Below, one piece after another: positions 24,697 to 32,792 of a stretch of 52,269 bases of DNA (within the stretch, counting starts at the first letter, position 1; every line of letters begins with the position of its first letter). The stretch covers positions 1 to 52,269 of the forward strand of contig JAFVWP010000052.1 in NCBI GenBank assembly GCA_017501565.1, in the 5' to 3' direction. The notes below the pieces were generated by a model that saw only the letters and a list, made by a program, of their open reading frames with translations, did not search any database and was not told the origin of the DNA. The translations under genes and the position numbers were made by a program. Source of the stretch: Elusimicrobiaceae bacterium. Its GTDB lineage: Bacteria; Elusimicrobiota; Elusimicrobia; Elusimicrobiales; Elusimicrobiaceae.

Positions 24697-25887
24697 TTAT
24701 TTCACAAGACCCATTTCTCTGCCGACTTTGACAAATTTCTCTACGGCAAATTCCAGGTCTTCGCGCGTATGCCCCGCGGTTACAATTGTGCGCAAGCGTT
24801 CTTTGCCGCGTGCTACGGTAGGGAAAACAATCGCCAACGCAAAAACACCTTCTTCAAATAAACGGCGGCTCAATTCTTGTGCTTTGGCACTATCGCCTAC
24901 CATCACCGGGGTAACCGGCGTTTGGCTATGACCGGTATCAAAGCCGGCTTTGGTCAAGGCTTCTTTGAAATAATGGGTATTATCCCACAATTTTTTCAAA
25001 CGTTCGGGCTCGTTCTCAATCACGTCCAACCCCGCCAAACAAGTGGCAATGACCGAAGGGGGCTGAGAGCTGGAAAATAAGAAAGGACGCGCGGTAGAAA
25101 TCATATAATCGCGCAGTTTTTGCGGACCGGCCACATAACCGCCCACCGCGGCAAACGCTTTAGATAAAGTACCGATTTGAATATCCACTTTGCCTTGCAT
25201 TTTAAAATGTTCCACGGTTCCGTGCCCATGCTCCCCGAGTACCCCCGAAGCATGCGCGTCGTCAATCATGGTGATTACGCCGTGTTTGTCGCACAAGTCC
25301 ACAATATCAGGCAAATTACAAATATCGCCGTCCATGCTAAATACCCCATCCGTTACCAAAAGTTTTCGGCGGGCATGTTTTACTTCATCGCTTTCTAAAA
25401 TTTCTTTTAAGTGGGCCATATCGCTGTGGCGATATACTTTCTTTTGCGCTTTAGCCAGGCGGCCGCCGTCAATAATGGAAGCATGGTTTAACTCATCGGA
25501 TATAAGCACGTCTTGCGGGCTGGTCATCAAGCTTTGGCAAGTGGCGGTATTGGCCGTAAAGCCGGATTGGGTCAGCATGGCGGCTTCGGTCCCTTTGAAT
25601 TGGGCCAAACGGCGCTCCAGCTCTTCGTGCATGGTCATGGTACCGATGATAGTGCGTACCGCCGCGGTGCCGATGCCATATTCTTCAATGGCCTGTATAG
25701 CGGCTTGTTTTACCTTCGGATGTGTGGTAAGGTTTAAATAGTTGTTAGAGGTCAAATTGACCACTTTTTTGCCGTCAATAGTAGCTACGGGCGCTTGCTC
25801 GGACTCTAAAATATGCAGTTTAATCAAGCGGTTTTCTGATTTTAAATGTTCAATTTCTTCATCTAAAAAATTAAATTTTTCGTTCAT
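24697..25887 (-). CDS. kbl: Glycine C-acetyltransferase (2-amino-3-ketobutyrate CoA ligase)
   Basis: A 396-residue PLP-dependent alpha-oxoamine synthase. MLTQSGFTANTATCQSL, DDAHASGVLGEHGHGTVEH and the PLP lysine in IGTLSKAFAAVGGY are all present. In Kbl the product 2-amino-3-oxobutyrate is cleaved with CoA to glycine and acetyl-CoA. AAGGAG precedes the ATG. The gene lies 9 nt downstream of threonine dehydrogenase, which is strong context for Kbl rather than the related KBL-family enzymes BioF or HemA. Confidence 0.95.
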   Translation of the reverse strand: MNEKFNFLDEEIEHLKSENRLIKLHILESEQAPVATIDGKKVVNLTSNNYLNLTTHPKVKQAAIQAIEEYGIGTAAVRTIIGTMTMHEELERRLAQFKGTEAAMLTQSGFTANTATCQSLMTSPQDVLISDELNHASIIDGGRLAKAQKKVYRHSDMAHLKEILESDEVKHARRKLLVTDGVFSMDGDICNLPDIVDLCDKHGVITMIDDAHASGVLGEHGHGTVEHFKMQGKVDIQIGTLSKAFAAVGGYVAGPQKLRDYMISTARPFLFSSSQPPSVIATCLAGLDVIENEPERLKKLWDNTHYFKEALTKAGFDTGHSQTPVTPVMVGDSAKAQELSRRLFEEGVFALAIVFPTVARGKERLRTIVTAGHTREDLEFAVEKFVKVGREMGLVK

Positions 25888-25896
25888 ATATTCTCC

Positions 25897-26934
25897 TTAC
25901 GGAATCATAATTACTTTACCGCAGTTGCGTTGCGGGTCTGTCATCGCGGCAAAAGCATGTTTAAAATCTTTCATTTCAAATTCATGCGTAATCACGGGGC
26001 GCGGGTCTATTTTACCGCTACGCAACAGCGCGTCCATAGTGGTCCAACTATCATAAATCTGGCGGCCTGTTAACCCTTGCATTTGCACCCCTTTAAAAAC
26101 AATCAAATTAGAATAATCAATTGTAATCGGCGCACCGGGCAAACCAAAGGCCACAAAATGCCCCGCCGGCTTAATGGCGCGTAAAGCCAAATCTATCCCC
26201 GCCGGGTGACCCGACATTTCTATCACCACATCGGCCCCTTTTTCATCGCCCGATGCCTTGATAATTTTCTCCAAAGCACCGCTTTCGGTGGGGTCCACAA
26301 TCACGTCCACCCCCATTTGTTCCGCCAATTTTTTACGAAAAGCCGACGTTTCCGTACCGATTACTTTTGCCGCGCCGCAAGCCTTGGCTACATTGGCAGA
26401 AAACAACCCTTGCGCGCCCAAACCCGTAATGAGCACCACCTTTCCGGCAATGTCATTGGCCAAGGTGGCATAGACGGCATTGCCCAAAGGCTCCATAATA
26501 GAAGCAATGTCTTTTAAAGAGCTGTCTTTGTGTTTCCAACCGCAACGCGCGGGAATAGCGGCATACTCGGCAAAACCGCCCTGGCGGTCCAAGCCGATGG
26601 TTTTATTATTGGCGCATACATCGCGGTGATTATTACGGCATTCGTAACAATGCCCGCACCAAACATGTGATTCTATGGAAATAAAATCCCCTTTTTCAAA
26701 GCCGCGCGCATCGCTGCCCACTTCCACCACTTCGCCGCATAATTCATGTCCGAAAATAAATGGGATAGGGATACGTTGCGGCGCCCAGCCGGTGTAATTA
26801 TATACCGGAATATCACTGCCGCAAATAGAAGTTTTATAAATTTTTACCAACAATTCGTCTTTGGCTATTTTAGGAATATCTACGTCTATATACTCCGCAC
26901 CCGGGGCGGGTTTGGTTTTACAAAGCGCTTTCAT
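25897..26934 (-). CDS. tdh: L-threonine 3-dehydrogenase
   Basis: A 345-residue zinc-dependent medium-chain dehydrogenase. The catalytic zinc site begins at SICGSDIPVYNY; FGHELCGEVVEVG follows. The structural zinc lobe is WCGHCYECRNNHRDVC, and the NAD-binding loop is ITGLGAQGLFSANVAKACGAAKVIG. It oxidises L-threonine to 2-amino-3-oxobutyrate, the substrate of the adjacent Kbl, so the two convert threonine to glycine and acetyl-CoA. GGGAGG is the ribosome-binding site. A hairpin sits directly before it in the leader. Confidence 0.95.
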   Translation of the reverse strand: MKALCKTKPAPGAEYIDVDIPKIAKDELLVKIYKTSICGSDIPVYNYTGWAPQRIPIPFIFGHELCGEVVEVGSDARGFEKGDFISIESHVWCGHCYECRNNHRDVCANNKTIGLDRQGGFAEYAAIPARCGWKHKDSSLKDIASIMEPLGNAVYATLANDIAGKVVLITGLGAQGLFSANVAKACGAAKVIGTETSAFRKKLAEQMGVDVIVDPTESGALEKIIKASGDEKGADVVIEMSGHPAGIDLALRAIKPAGHFVAFGLPGAPITIDYSNLIVFKGVQMQGLTGRQIYDSWTTMDALLRSGKIDPRPVITHEFEMKDFKHAFAAMTDPQRNCGKVIMIP

Positions 26935-26946
26935 GAGTTTCCTCCC

Positions 26947-26965
26947 GGTCTGTTTTTTGCAGACC
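26947..26965 (-). promoter_or_regulatory. Leader hairpin next to the tdh ribosome-binding site
   Basis: GGTCTG and CAGACC pair around a 7-nt A-rich loop, one nucleotide from the GGGAGG ribosome-binding site on the minus strand. A TAGAAT -10 lies about 30 nt upstream. The stem could influence ribosome access; this is inference. Confidence 0.35.
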
Positions 26966-27004
26966 CGTTGTTTTCATTCTACATAAATTTGGAGCTTTTG
27001 CCAT

Positions 27005-27030
27005 AAAAAACCCCGGTTTTATTCCCGGGG
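27005..27030 (-). terminator. Intrinsic terminator after the exported paralog gene at 27038
   Basis: Stem CCCCGG / CCGGGG (27011-27030) followed by six T residues on the minus strand, seven bases downstream of the stop codon. Confidence 0.88.
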
Positions 27031-27037
27031 TATAAAA

Positions 27038-28135
27038 TTAGTAACTGCCTACACTTTTTAGCACATCTTGCACTTGCTGTTGCCACAAAGCTTTTATTTT
27101 ATGTTCTTCTTTTTCGGCTTCTTGTAAAAGAGCAAGGCTCTGTTCAGCCGTTAATTCATTCACCCGATCCCAGGTATCATATACTTCCAAACTGCGTTCC
27201 ACTAGCGCAGGTGAGCGTAAGATCGCTTCAAAGGTTTGGTCGTCCACGTCTAAGAGCAAAATAGGATTAGCATCTATGCGGCTTAAGATTTCCGCATCGT
27301 TGGCGTGGGCCGAAGATACTCCTAAAAATAATCCCACCGCTACCAGCGGAAGACTCTTTTTGAAAACCATTTTCCCTACTTTACCCAAGCTTTTTACCCC
27401 GCCGGTACCGACCGCGCGTTTCAGCGCGGTTTGGCCCGCTTTAGCCCGGACAGGATTTACATAGGCATACAAACTTCTTCCGGCGCGCATCTCGGCCGTC
27501 AACGTTTTTTCAAATTGTTCTTGCAGGGCCTTGGTGTAAGAGGTAATGCCGTTTTCTCCCGACACCAACAAAGTGTTTCCGTCCAAAGTTGCCTTGGCCA
27601 TAAAATCTTCGTATAAAGCACTCACTCTTTCTACAAATTCTTTTTCCAACCCCGGCGTTACCTGAAAGGCCCGCTCGGCTGATTCGGCAATGACGTTTTT
27701 GATTTCATATATATGGGTTTCTTTCCAACGTTCAAATAATTGCTGCATGACCGGCATCATTTCTTCGCCCAATTGCGAAGCCATATACGTCTGCCCTTTG
27801 GGCATTTGCGCCCAAAGTTTGCTTTGGGCCGCATACAAATCTACCGACGTCAACGCAGACGTTTTTTTAGCCGACATTTTGCTTAAACGATAGCTAGCTT
27901 CTTTGATTAACACAAGCCCGCCTGCAAGAGCGCTGGGGATACCGATTGTAATCAACAAATTGGTTATTATCTTTTTATCTTTTTGGGTTTTCTGTGGCAT
28001 AGCGGAAGAAAGCGCAACATAATTCGCCCGCACAATACGCAATTGCTCCACCTTATTCTCTTGGGCAAAAAGGGTGGAAGAAAAAACCATCAAAGACAAA
28101 ACCCCGGCTAATGATTTTTGGAAGAATTCTCTCAT
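27038..28135 (-). CDS. Exported protein of unknown family, paralog A
   Basis: A 365-residue protein with an N-terminal Sec signal peptide (to about residue 24, ending LFAQ). A hydrophobic segment at about 55-75 follows. A second hydrophobic stretch near residue 265, preceded by KK and ending SSAHAND, looks like an internal signal peptide. After it comes the segment LSRIDANPILLLDVDD and a charged helical tail. The next gene on this strand, at 28259, encodes a clear paralog with the same layout. The ATG at 28135 is chosen over the GTG at 28141 because GGGAG lies 8 nt upstream. I recognise no characterised family. It has its own terminator. Confidence 0.75.
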   Translation of the reverse strand: MREFFQKSLAGVLSLMVFSSTLFAQENKVEQLRIVRANYVALSSAMPQKTQKDKKIITNLLITIGIPSALAGGLVLIKEASYRLSKMSAKKTSALTSVDLYAAQSKLWAQMPKGQTYMASQLGEEMMPVMQQLFERWKETHIYEIKNVIAESAERAFQVTPGLEKEFVERVSALYEDFMAKATLDGNTLLVSGENGITSYTKALQEQFEKTLTAEMRAGRSLYAYVNPVRAKAGQTALKRAVGTGGVKSLGKVGKMVFKKSLPLVAVGLFLGVSSAHANDAEILSRIDANPILLLDVDDQTFEAILRSPALVERSLEVYDTWDRVNELTAEQSLALLQEAEKEEHKIKALWQQQVQDVLKSVGSY

Positions 28136-28221
28136 TTTCACGACTCCCTAAAATAAAAATCTTTCTTACATTTTTTCAAAAATATACCTGGCTCACAAGG
28201 GTAAAAAGACCCAAACAGCAT

Positions 28222-28254
28222 AAAAAAAAGGCCCACTTTCAAAATGGGCCTTTT
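28222..28254 (-). terminator. Intrinsic terminator after exported paralog B
   Basis: 10-bp stem AAAAGGCCCA / TGGGCCTTTT (28226-28254) with a T run of eight on the minus strand. The two paralogous genes are therefore transcribed separately. Confidence 0.9.
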
Positions 28255-28258
28255 AGCA

Positions 28259-29341
28259 CTAACGATTGGAAATATTGCGTAAGTCTCGGTTGATTTGTTG
28301 TTGCATTAGACGTTTTTGTTGCTGTTTATAGGCTTGGGCGTCTTCCCCTAAAATTTCTAAATCTTCATCGGGCAATTCATTTATCTGCGTTACCAACGCA
28401 CAGGCAGACAGAAAGCGGTTGGATAACTCCGGCGATTGGGCAATGACGGATAAGTCTTGCTCCGTCGCTTGCAACAGCAAAGCGGGGTTGGCATCTACTC
28501 TGGCCAACACTTCTTGCTCTTCGGCGAAAGAAGGCACCTGTGTCAACGCCACCAAAGCGGCAAACACAACCACCTTTTTCATGGCTTTACCCAACACCTT
28601 AACTCCAACAGGACGGCCTTTGCCTTTATATCTTAAAAGCCCGGCGGTAAAGTTTTTTCGTCCGGCGGCAAAAATCTCGGCTTCTTGCAGGGTGGCAAAC
28701 TCTTTTACATAGGCCGAAAGCGGGCCGTTTTTGCTCATGGCGGCGGCTAAATCTTCATTAAATTTAGCGACACAATCCCATCTTATATCGCCCAAACCCC
28801 GAAGCGTACGCATACGCGTCTGCTCCGTAATCACCACTTCGCTCAAATTTTTTTCCCACATTTTGCCGGCTTGTTCTAAAAATTCTTTATAGTGGGCTTG
28901 GTCAATCACAAAAAATTTCCGCCCCCAAGGCTCGGTAAAGATAACAGGCATTTCGTACACATACCCGGTTTTCCAATTGTTGAGCAGTTTCTGTAATAAG
29001 TGCACATTTTTAGTCCCTAACTCTCCTGCCAAATAAGAGCCGCCGCGGGCCAAATCTGCCTGCGCCTTATACAGGCCCAAATACCCGCGTGCTTCTTCTT
29101 TAATCGCGGCGTAAGAAATCAGTTTTTTCACGCCAAAAATAGCTAATCCACCCGCCGTACCGCCGGCTACAACCGCCAACAAATCCCCCGCCAAATGGCC
29201 TTTTTTCTTTAGTTGTGCGGTGGCTTCTTGCGCTTGTTGTTGTGCCAAAAGCAAGTCTTGCGGATTGGCCGTTTCTTGGGCCAAAACACTGCTAAAACCC
29301 ATCAGGAAAACATTACATAAAATAAATATTTTTTTCATCAT
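28259..29341 (-). CDS. Exported protein of unknown family, paralog B
   Basis: A 360-residue protein with a signal peptide (residues 1 to about 22, ending VLAQ) and a glycine-rich hydrophobic segment near 45-65. It shares with paralog A the GLYKAQADL / DLYAAQSKL region, the NWKTGYVYEM / RWKETHIYEI region, and VDANPALLL / IDANPILLL after an internal hydrophobic stretch. That stretch (about residue 255, AMKKVVVFAALVALTQVPSF then AEE) looks like a complete Sec signal peptide inside the protein. The ATG at 29341 is used; no Shine-Dalgarno sequence is visible, and a CAAAAT box ends 7 nt upstream. The open frame extends to 29371 but that would bury the signal peptide. Function unknown. Confidence 0.75.
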   Translation of the reverse strand: MMKKIFILCNVFLMGFSSVLAQETANPQDLLLAQQQAQEATAQLKKKGHLAGDLLAVVAGGTAGGLAIFGVKKLISYAAIKEEARGYLGLYKAQADLARGGSYLAGELGTKNVHLLQKLLNNWKTGYVYEMPVIFTEPWGRKFFVIDQAHYKEFLEQAGKMWEKNLSEVVITEQTRMRTLRGLGDIRWDCVAKFNEDLAAAMSKNGPLSAYVKEFATLQEAEIFAAGRKNFTAGLLRYKGKGRPVGVKVLGKAMKKVVVFAALVALTQVPSFAEEQEVLARVDANPALLLQATEQDLSVIAQSPELSNRFLSACALVTQINELPDEDLEILGEDAQAYKQQQKRLMQQQINRDLRNISNR

Positions 29342-29414
29342 ATGTTTATTTTGACAAATAAATGCAAACAAAAAAAGGGTCTTTGGTCCTATCCTTACAT
29401 CAGCAAAAGACCTA

Positions 29415-29436
29415 TTTTTCGGACTAATCCGAAAAA
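29415..29436. promoter_or_regulatory. Operator-like perfect dyad between divergent genes
   Basis: TTTTTCGGA-CTAA-TCCGAAAAA has 9-bp arms and a 4-bp centre. It lies between paralog B (minus) and the DUF4912 gene (plus), about 30 nt upstream of the latter's -10. No T-run follows on either side beyond the arms, so a regulator-binding site is more likely than a terminator. Confidence 0.35.
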
Positions 29437-29459
29437 ACGCCCGACAGGCCCTTCAAAAA

Positions 29460-29468
29460 TGCTAAAAT
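29460..29468 (+). promoter_or_regulatory. Extended -10 promoter of the DUF4912-GH57 operon
   Basis: TGC-TAAAAT is an extended -10. Transcription would start near 29475, giving a leader of about 47 nt that contains the GGGTGAGG ribosome-binding site before the ATG at 29522. Confidence 0.5.
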
Positions 29469-29521
29469 ACAATAGAATGAGTATATTCTACTAAGTATTT
29501 TATTTAGGGTGAGGTTTGTAT

Positions 29522-30415
29522 ATGGAAAAAAATTTATCTTCTGCCGCTTTTCATCAAACGCGGCCTAGCGTGCCGGAAGAACTAGGCGATCTTCCCACCG
29601 GTTACGGCACCACCGAAAGCTACTTGTTGCCTAAAGACCCGGCCTGGTTGTTTTTATTTTGGGAAATTACCAACGAAACGTTTGACTATGTCCGCCAACA
29701 ATACGGCCAAGAAACGTTAAATCAATCCCGCACCATTATCCGCTTGCACGATGTAACCAACGTGGCTTATTTTGACGGCACCAATTCCCATGCCTACTAC
29801 GATATGCCGGTTATTTTTGAAGCGGGCAGCTGGTATATTCATGCGCCGCAAGCCGGGCACAGCTACATCGCTGAGCTGGGCTACATTACCGCGCAAGGCC
29901 AATTTATTTTGTTAACCCGCAGCAACGCCATTACCTTGCCCCCGGGCAAAGTATCTGACTTGGTTGATGATAAATGGGTATGCGTAGAAGGCGATTTTAT
30001 TAAACTTTTACATCTTTCCGGAGCGGATAAAATCGGTATCGGAGCCAGCGAGTTGATGCAAGTGATTGACCAACGCTGGAGATTGACCGAGCTGGCAGGC
30101 GCCGGTAATGCGCCGTCTTCCACCATGAGCTCTTGGTCTTCTTTTGCCTTGCACACTGCACCCGCGGCTGATTACGGCGAAGACGAAGATATTTGGTTAC
30201 AGGCCGATTGCGAAATCATCGTCTATGGTTCTGCTTCGCCCAATGCCTTTGTAACGATTAACGGAAAAGAAATTCAACTTCAAAACGGCAAATTCTCTTT
30301 GCGCCAAGCCTTACCCGCCGGTGCGGTGTTGGATTTGCCTATTCGCGCCGCCAACAAATCCGGCACGAAAACACGCCAAGTACATATTAAAGCGTCCAGA
30401 GAACAGGGGAAATAA
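29522..30415 (+). CDS. DUF4912-domain protein
   Basis: A 297-residue soluble protein whose central part, starting with DPAWLFLFWEITNETFDYV near residue 40, fits the DUF4912 family. The C-terminal ~70 residues, with CEIIVYGSASPNAFVTINGK, resemble a small beta-sandwich, possibly carbohydrate binding. There is no signal peptide. It sits 2 nt before a GH57 alpha-glucan enzyme; DUF4912 next to GH57 genes is a recurrent arrangement, so a helper role in glycogen-like polymer metabolism is likely (inference). The ATG at 29522 follows GGGTGAGG by 8 nt. Confidence 0.75.
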   Translation: MEKNLSSAAFHQTRPSVPEELGDLPTGYGTTESYLLPKDPAWLFLFWEITNETFDYVRQQYGQETLNQSRTIIRLHDVTNVAYFDGTNSHAYYDMPVIFEAGSWYIHAPQAGHSYIAELGYITAQGQFILLTRSNAITLPPGKVSDLVDDKWVCVEGDFIKLLHLSGADKIGIGASELMQVIDQRWRLTELAGAGNAPSSTMSSWSSFALHTAPAADYGEDEDIWLQADCEIIVYGSASPNAFVTINGKEIQLQNGKFSLRQALPAGAVLDLPIRAANKSGTKTRQVHIKASREQGK

Positions 30416-30417
30416 TT

Positions 30418-32043
30418 ATGGGACAAGAAAAAGGTTATCTAGCACTCGTTTTACACGCGCATTTGCCGTTTATCAAACACCCGGAATATCCTGACTTTTT
30501 GGAAGAAGATTGGTTTTACGAAGCCATGGTAGAAACCTACCTGCCGCTCTTAAACGTATTTGAAAACTTAACAGCCGAAGGGGTGGATTTCCGCTTGACG
30601 ATGTCTGTTACGCCGCCTTTGTGCAACATGATGAGTGACCCGCTTTTAATCAGCCGTTTTCAACATTATTTAAACCAACGCGTAGAACTTTCCGAAAAAG
30701 AAATTGAGCGCACCAAAGGAACGGAATTTGCCGCCGTAGCCAAGATGTATTTTGACAAATTCCGCCGTTTCAAAGATTTGTTTGAAAACGTATATCACTG
30801 CCACATTTTGGAAGGATTCAAAAAATTCCAGGATATGGGCAAATTGGAAATTATTACCTGCGGTGCCACGCACGGCTATTTACCCTTGATGGTGCATAAA
30901 GAAAGCGTCAATGCCCAAGTAAAAATCGCCGCTAATGACTATCGCTTACGCTTCGGCAAAAGCCCGCGCGGCATTTGGTTGGGAGAATGCGCCTACAATC
31001 CCGGAGACGATAAATTCTTGCGTGATGAAGGCATTCGCTTTTACTTTATGGAATCGCACGGCGTATTGCACGGCACCCCGCGCCCAAAATACGGCATTTA
31101 TGCCCCCGTATACTGCCCGCAAACCGGCGTAGCCGCCTTTGCGCGCGATATGGAATCGGCCCAACAGGTTTGGAGTGCCGAATCGGGTTACCCCGGTGAT
31201 GCCCGCTACCGCGAATTTTACCGCGATTTAGGCTATGATTTGGACTATGATTATATCAAGCCGTATTTGCATTCCGACGGCGTACGCCGCAATATCGGCA
31301 TGAAATACTGCAAAATTACCGGCAAAGTGCCTTTGAACCAAAAGGCCGCCTACAACCCGCAAGAAGCGCGCGAAATCGCCGCCGAACACGCCGGGAACTT
31401 CATGTTCAACCGCCAAAAACAAATTGAATATTTGTCCACGCTTATGGACCGCAAGCCGCTCGTAGTATCCATGTACGATGCCGAGCTTTACGGCCATTGG
31501 TGGTATGAAGGGATTGATTTCTTGGAATTCTTATTCAAAAAGATTTACTACGATCAAACCGACATCAAACTCATTACCCCGATGGAATATTTGGAAATGT
31601 ACCCCACCAACCAAAATGTACAGCCGTCCATGTCTTCTTGGGGCGACAAAGGTTACCACGATGTATGGCTCAACTCCGGCAACGATTGGATTTACCGCCA
31701 CTTGATTAAATCAGCCGAGAGAATGACCGAACTCGCCAACCGCTTCCCCAATGCTGACGGCCTGTTGAAACGCACGCTAAACCAAATGGCGCGCGAGTTG
31801 GTGCTGATGCAATCTTCGGATTGGGCGTTCTTGATGACCACCGGTACCGCCAAGGAATATTCCACCAAGCGGACCAAAGACCACGTCAAACGCTTTAATG
31901 AGCTTTATGAGCAAATCAAACACAACCGCATTGATGAAGGATACGTCTATAACTTGGAAACCAGAGATTCTATCTTCCAACAAATAGACTACAATGTTTA
32001 TTCTTCTGCGGCCAAAGACAAAGTGCTAAACCAGTATAAATAA
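30418..32043 (+). CDS. GH57 1,4-alpha-glucan branching enzyme (DUF1957 type)
   Basis: A 541-residue cytoplasmic glycoside hydrolase family 57 enzyme. Conserved regions are HAHLPF (H13, H15), WLGECAYNPG with the probable nucleophile E190, and YDAELYGHWWYEG with the probable acid/base D354. The C-terminal DUF1957 region, MSSWGDKGYHDVWLN to the end, is typical of GH57 branching enzymes of about 520-550 residues. It introduces alpha-1,6 branches into glycogen-like glucan. It is cotranscribed with the DUF4912 gene and ends at a strong hairpin. Branching is the most likely activity; alpha-amylase or 4-alpha-glucanotransferase activity in this family is the alternative. Confidence 0.9.
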   Translation: MGQEKGYLALVLHAHLPFIKHPEYPDFLEEDWFYEAMVETYLPLLNVFENLTAEGVDFRLTMSVTPPLCNMMSDPLLISRFQHYLNQRVELSEKEIERTKGTEFAAVAKMYFDKFRRFKDLFENVYHCHILEGFKKFQDMGKLEIITCGATHGYLPLMVHKESVNAQVKIAANDYRLRFGKSPRGIWLGECAYNPGDDKFLRDEGIRFYFMESHGVLHGTPRPKYGIYAPVYCPQTGVAAFARDMESAQQVWSAESGYPGDARYREFYRDLGYDLDYDYIKPYLHSDGVRRNIGMKYCKITGKVPLNQKAAYNPQEAREIAAEHAGNFMFNRQKQIEYLSTLMDRKPLVVSMYDAELYGHWWYEGIDFLEFLFKKIYYDQTDIKLITPMEYLEMYPTNQNVQPSMSSWGDKGYHDVWLNSGNDWIYRHLIKSAERMTELANRFPNADGLLKRTLNQMARELVLMQSSDWAFLMTTGTAKEYSTKRTKDHVKRFNELYEQIKHNRIDEGYVYNLETRDSIFQQIDYNVYSSAAKDKVLNQYK

Positions 32044-32057
32044 GTATAAAGAAAAAC

Positions 32058-32085
32058 ACCCCCGCCAAATCGGCGGGGGTATTTG
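32058..32085 (+). terminator. Intrinsic terminator after the GH57 gene
   Basis: 9-bp stem ACCCCCGCC / GGCGGGGGT (32058-32080) with a 5-nt loop and an ATTTG tract after it. It lies between the GH57 gene and the convergent pilin-like fragment. Confidence 0.8.
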
Positions 32086-32628
32086 TTATCTGCAACTTAC
32101 TCCATTAAAGTTTTCATCTATACTTTTAGCCCACTGGCAAACTATTTCGTTTTGCCATCGTGGAGTATTCCTTGGGCTTTCGTCTGATAAAACCCATGTT
32201 TTTCCTGAATCATAAGTCTGACTTATTATTTGTCCTCCCCATGTGTCAGCACTCGTGGAGCAAGTGGCTCCTTTCGCACCGGTCATGGTCAAGCTGATTG
32301 TGCAAGTGACTGAATCGCAGGAAGCGTACCACTTGAATTTACCATTACATGACTCGTTTGATTTTTTTCCCGTAGCCGGCATTTGTATATCCAAAGCGCC
32401 GGAATCACTCGTTCCGCTAAAACTTATGGCTCCGCTGCTGGGATAGCCACCATTGGCTAACAAATAGGAAGTAATAGCTTTTTGATAAGTGTTTATAATC
32501 ACATTTGCTTCGGTCAGTTTGGCCTTAAATACCGCTTTCTTGCCGTTTTCTGCCGATTTTAGAAATGTTGATAAAAAACCTGTTTTTAGGAGTTGTCTGT
32601 TTTGTGTGTTTGAGTGTTTATTAAACAC
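32086..32628 (-). pseudogene. Type IV pilin-like fragment lacking its N-terminal helix
   Basis: A 180-codon open frame. From about residue 32 it reads like the body of a type IV pilin or pseudopilin (KKAVFKAKLTEANVIINTYQ then a SYLLANGGYP loop, followed by a Gly/Ser-rich globular domain with two Cys near the C-terminus). The diagnostic prepilin leader and hydrophobic assembly helix (GFTLIELL...) are missing. The first ~25 codons instead come from a palindromic repeat and begin at a GTG without a ribosome-binding site. It is best read as a truncated gene or silent cassette. Expression as a soluble protein is unlikely but not excluded. Confidence 0.65.
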
Positions 32629-32662
32629 GAGTTCACAAAACAGCCTAAAAACAGGTCTTTTT
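32573..32662. repeat. Nested ~90-nt imperfect palindrome
   Basis: Left arms ACCTGTTTTTAGG (32578-32590) and CTGTTTTGTG (32597-32606) match right arms CACAAAACAG (32634-32643) and CCTAAAAACAGGT (32644-32656) in inverted order. A separate inner dyad, GTGTTTA-T-TAAACAC, is at 32614-32628, and outer A and T runs extend the stem. The left arm carries a 6-nt insertion. It could be a small MITE-like element or a structured RNA, and it abuts the truncated pilin reading frame. Confidence 0.7.
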
Positions 32663-32690
32663 ATATTTCTTCTATCGGCTAGGCTTTTTG

Positions 32691-32720
32691 CTTACTTTTT
32701 CGGCAATGAGAAAAAGTAAG
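32691..32720. repeat. Perfect 11-bp inverted repeat
   Basis: CTTACTTTTTC and GAAAAAGTAAG flank an 8-nt loop. It lies just beside the ~90-nt palindrome and before the greA terminator, giving three consecutive hairpins in about 200 nt of non-coding DNA. Confidence 0.6.
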
Positions 32721-32748
32721 AACAAAAACGTTAAAAAACATACTAAAG

Positions 32749-32775
32749 AACCACCCCGCTTTTGGCGGGGTGGTT
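32749..32775 (-). terminator. Intrinsic terminator after greA
   Basis: 11-bp stem AACCACCCCGC / GCGGGGTGGTT with a 5-nt loop, 17 nt beyond the greA stop. The tract after it on the minus strand is CTTTAG, so only modestly U-rich. Confidence 0.7.
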
Positions 32776-32792
32776 ATCAAATAAGGACAAAC

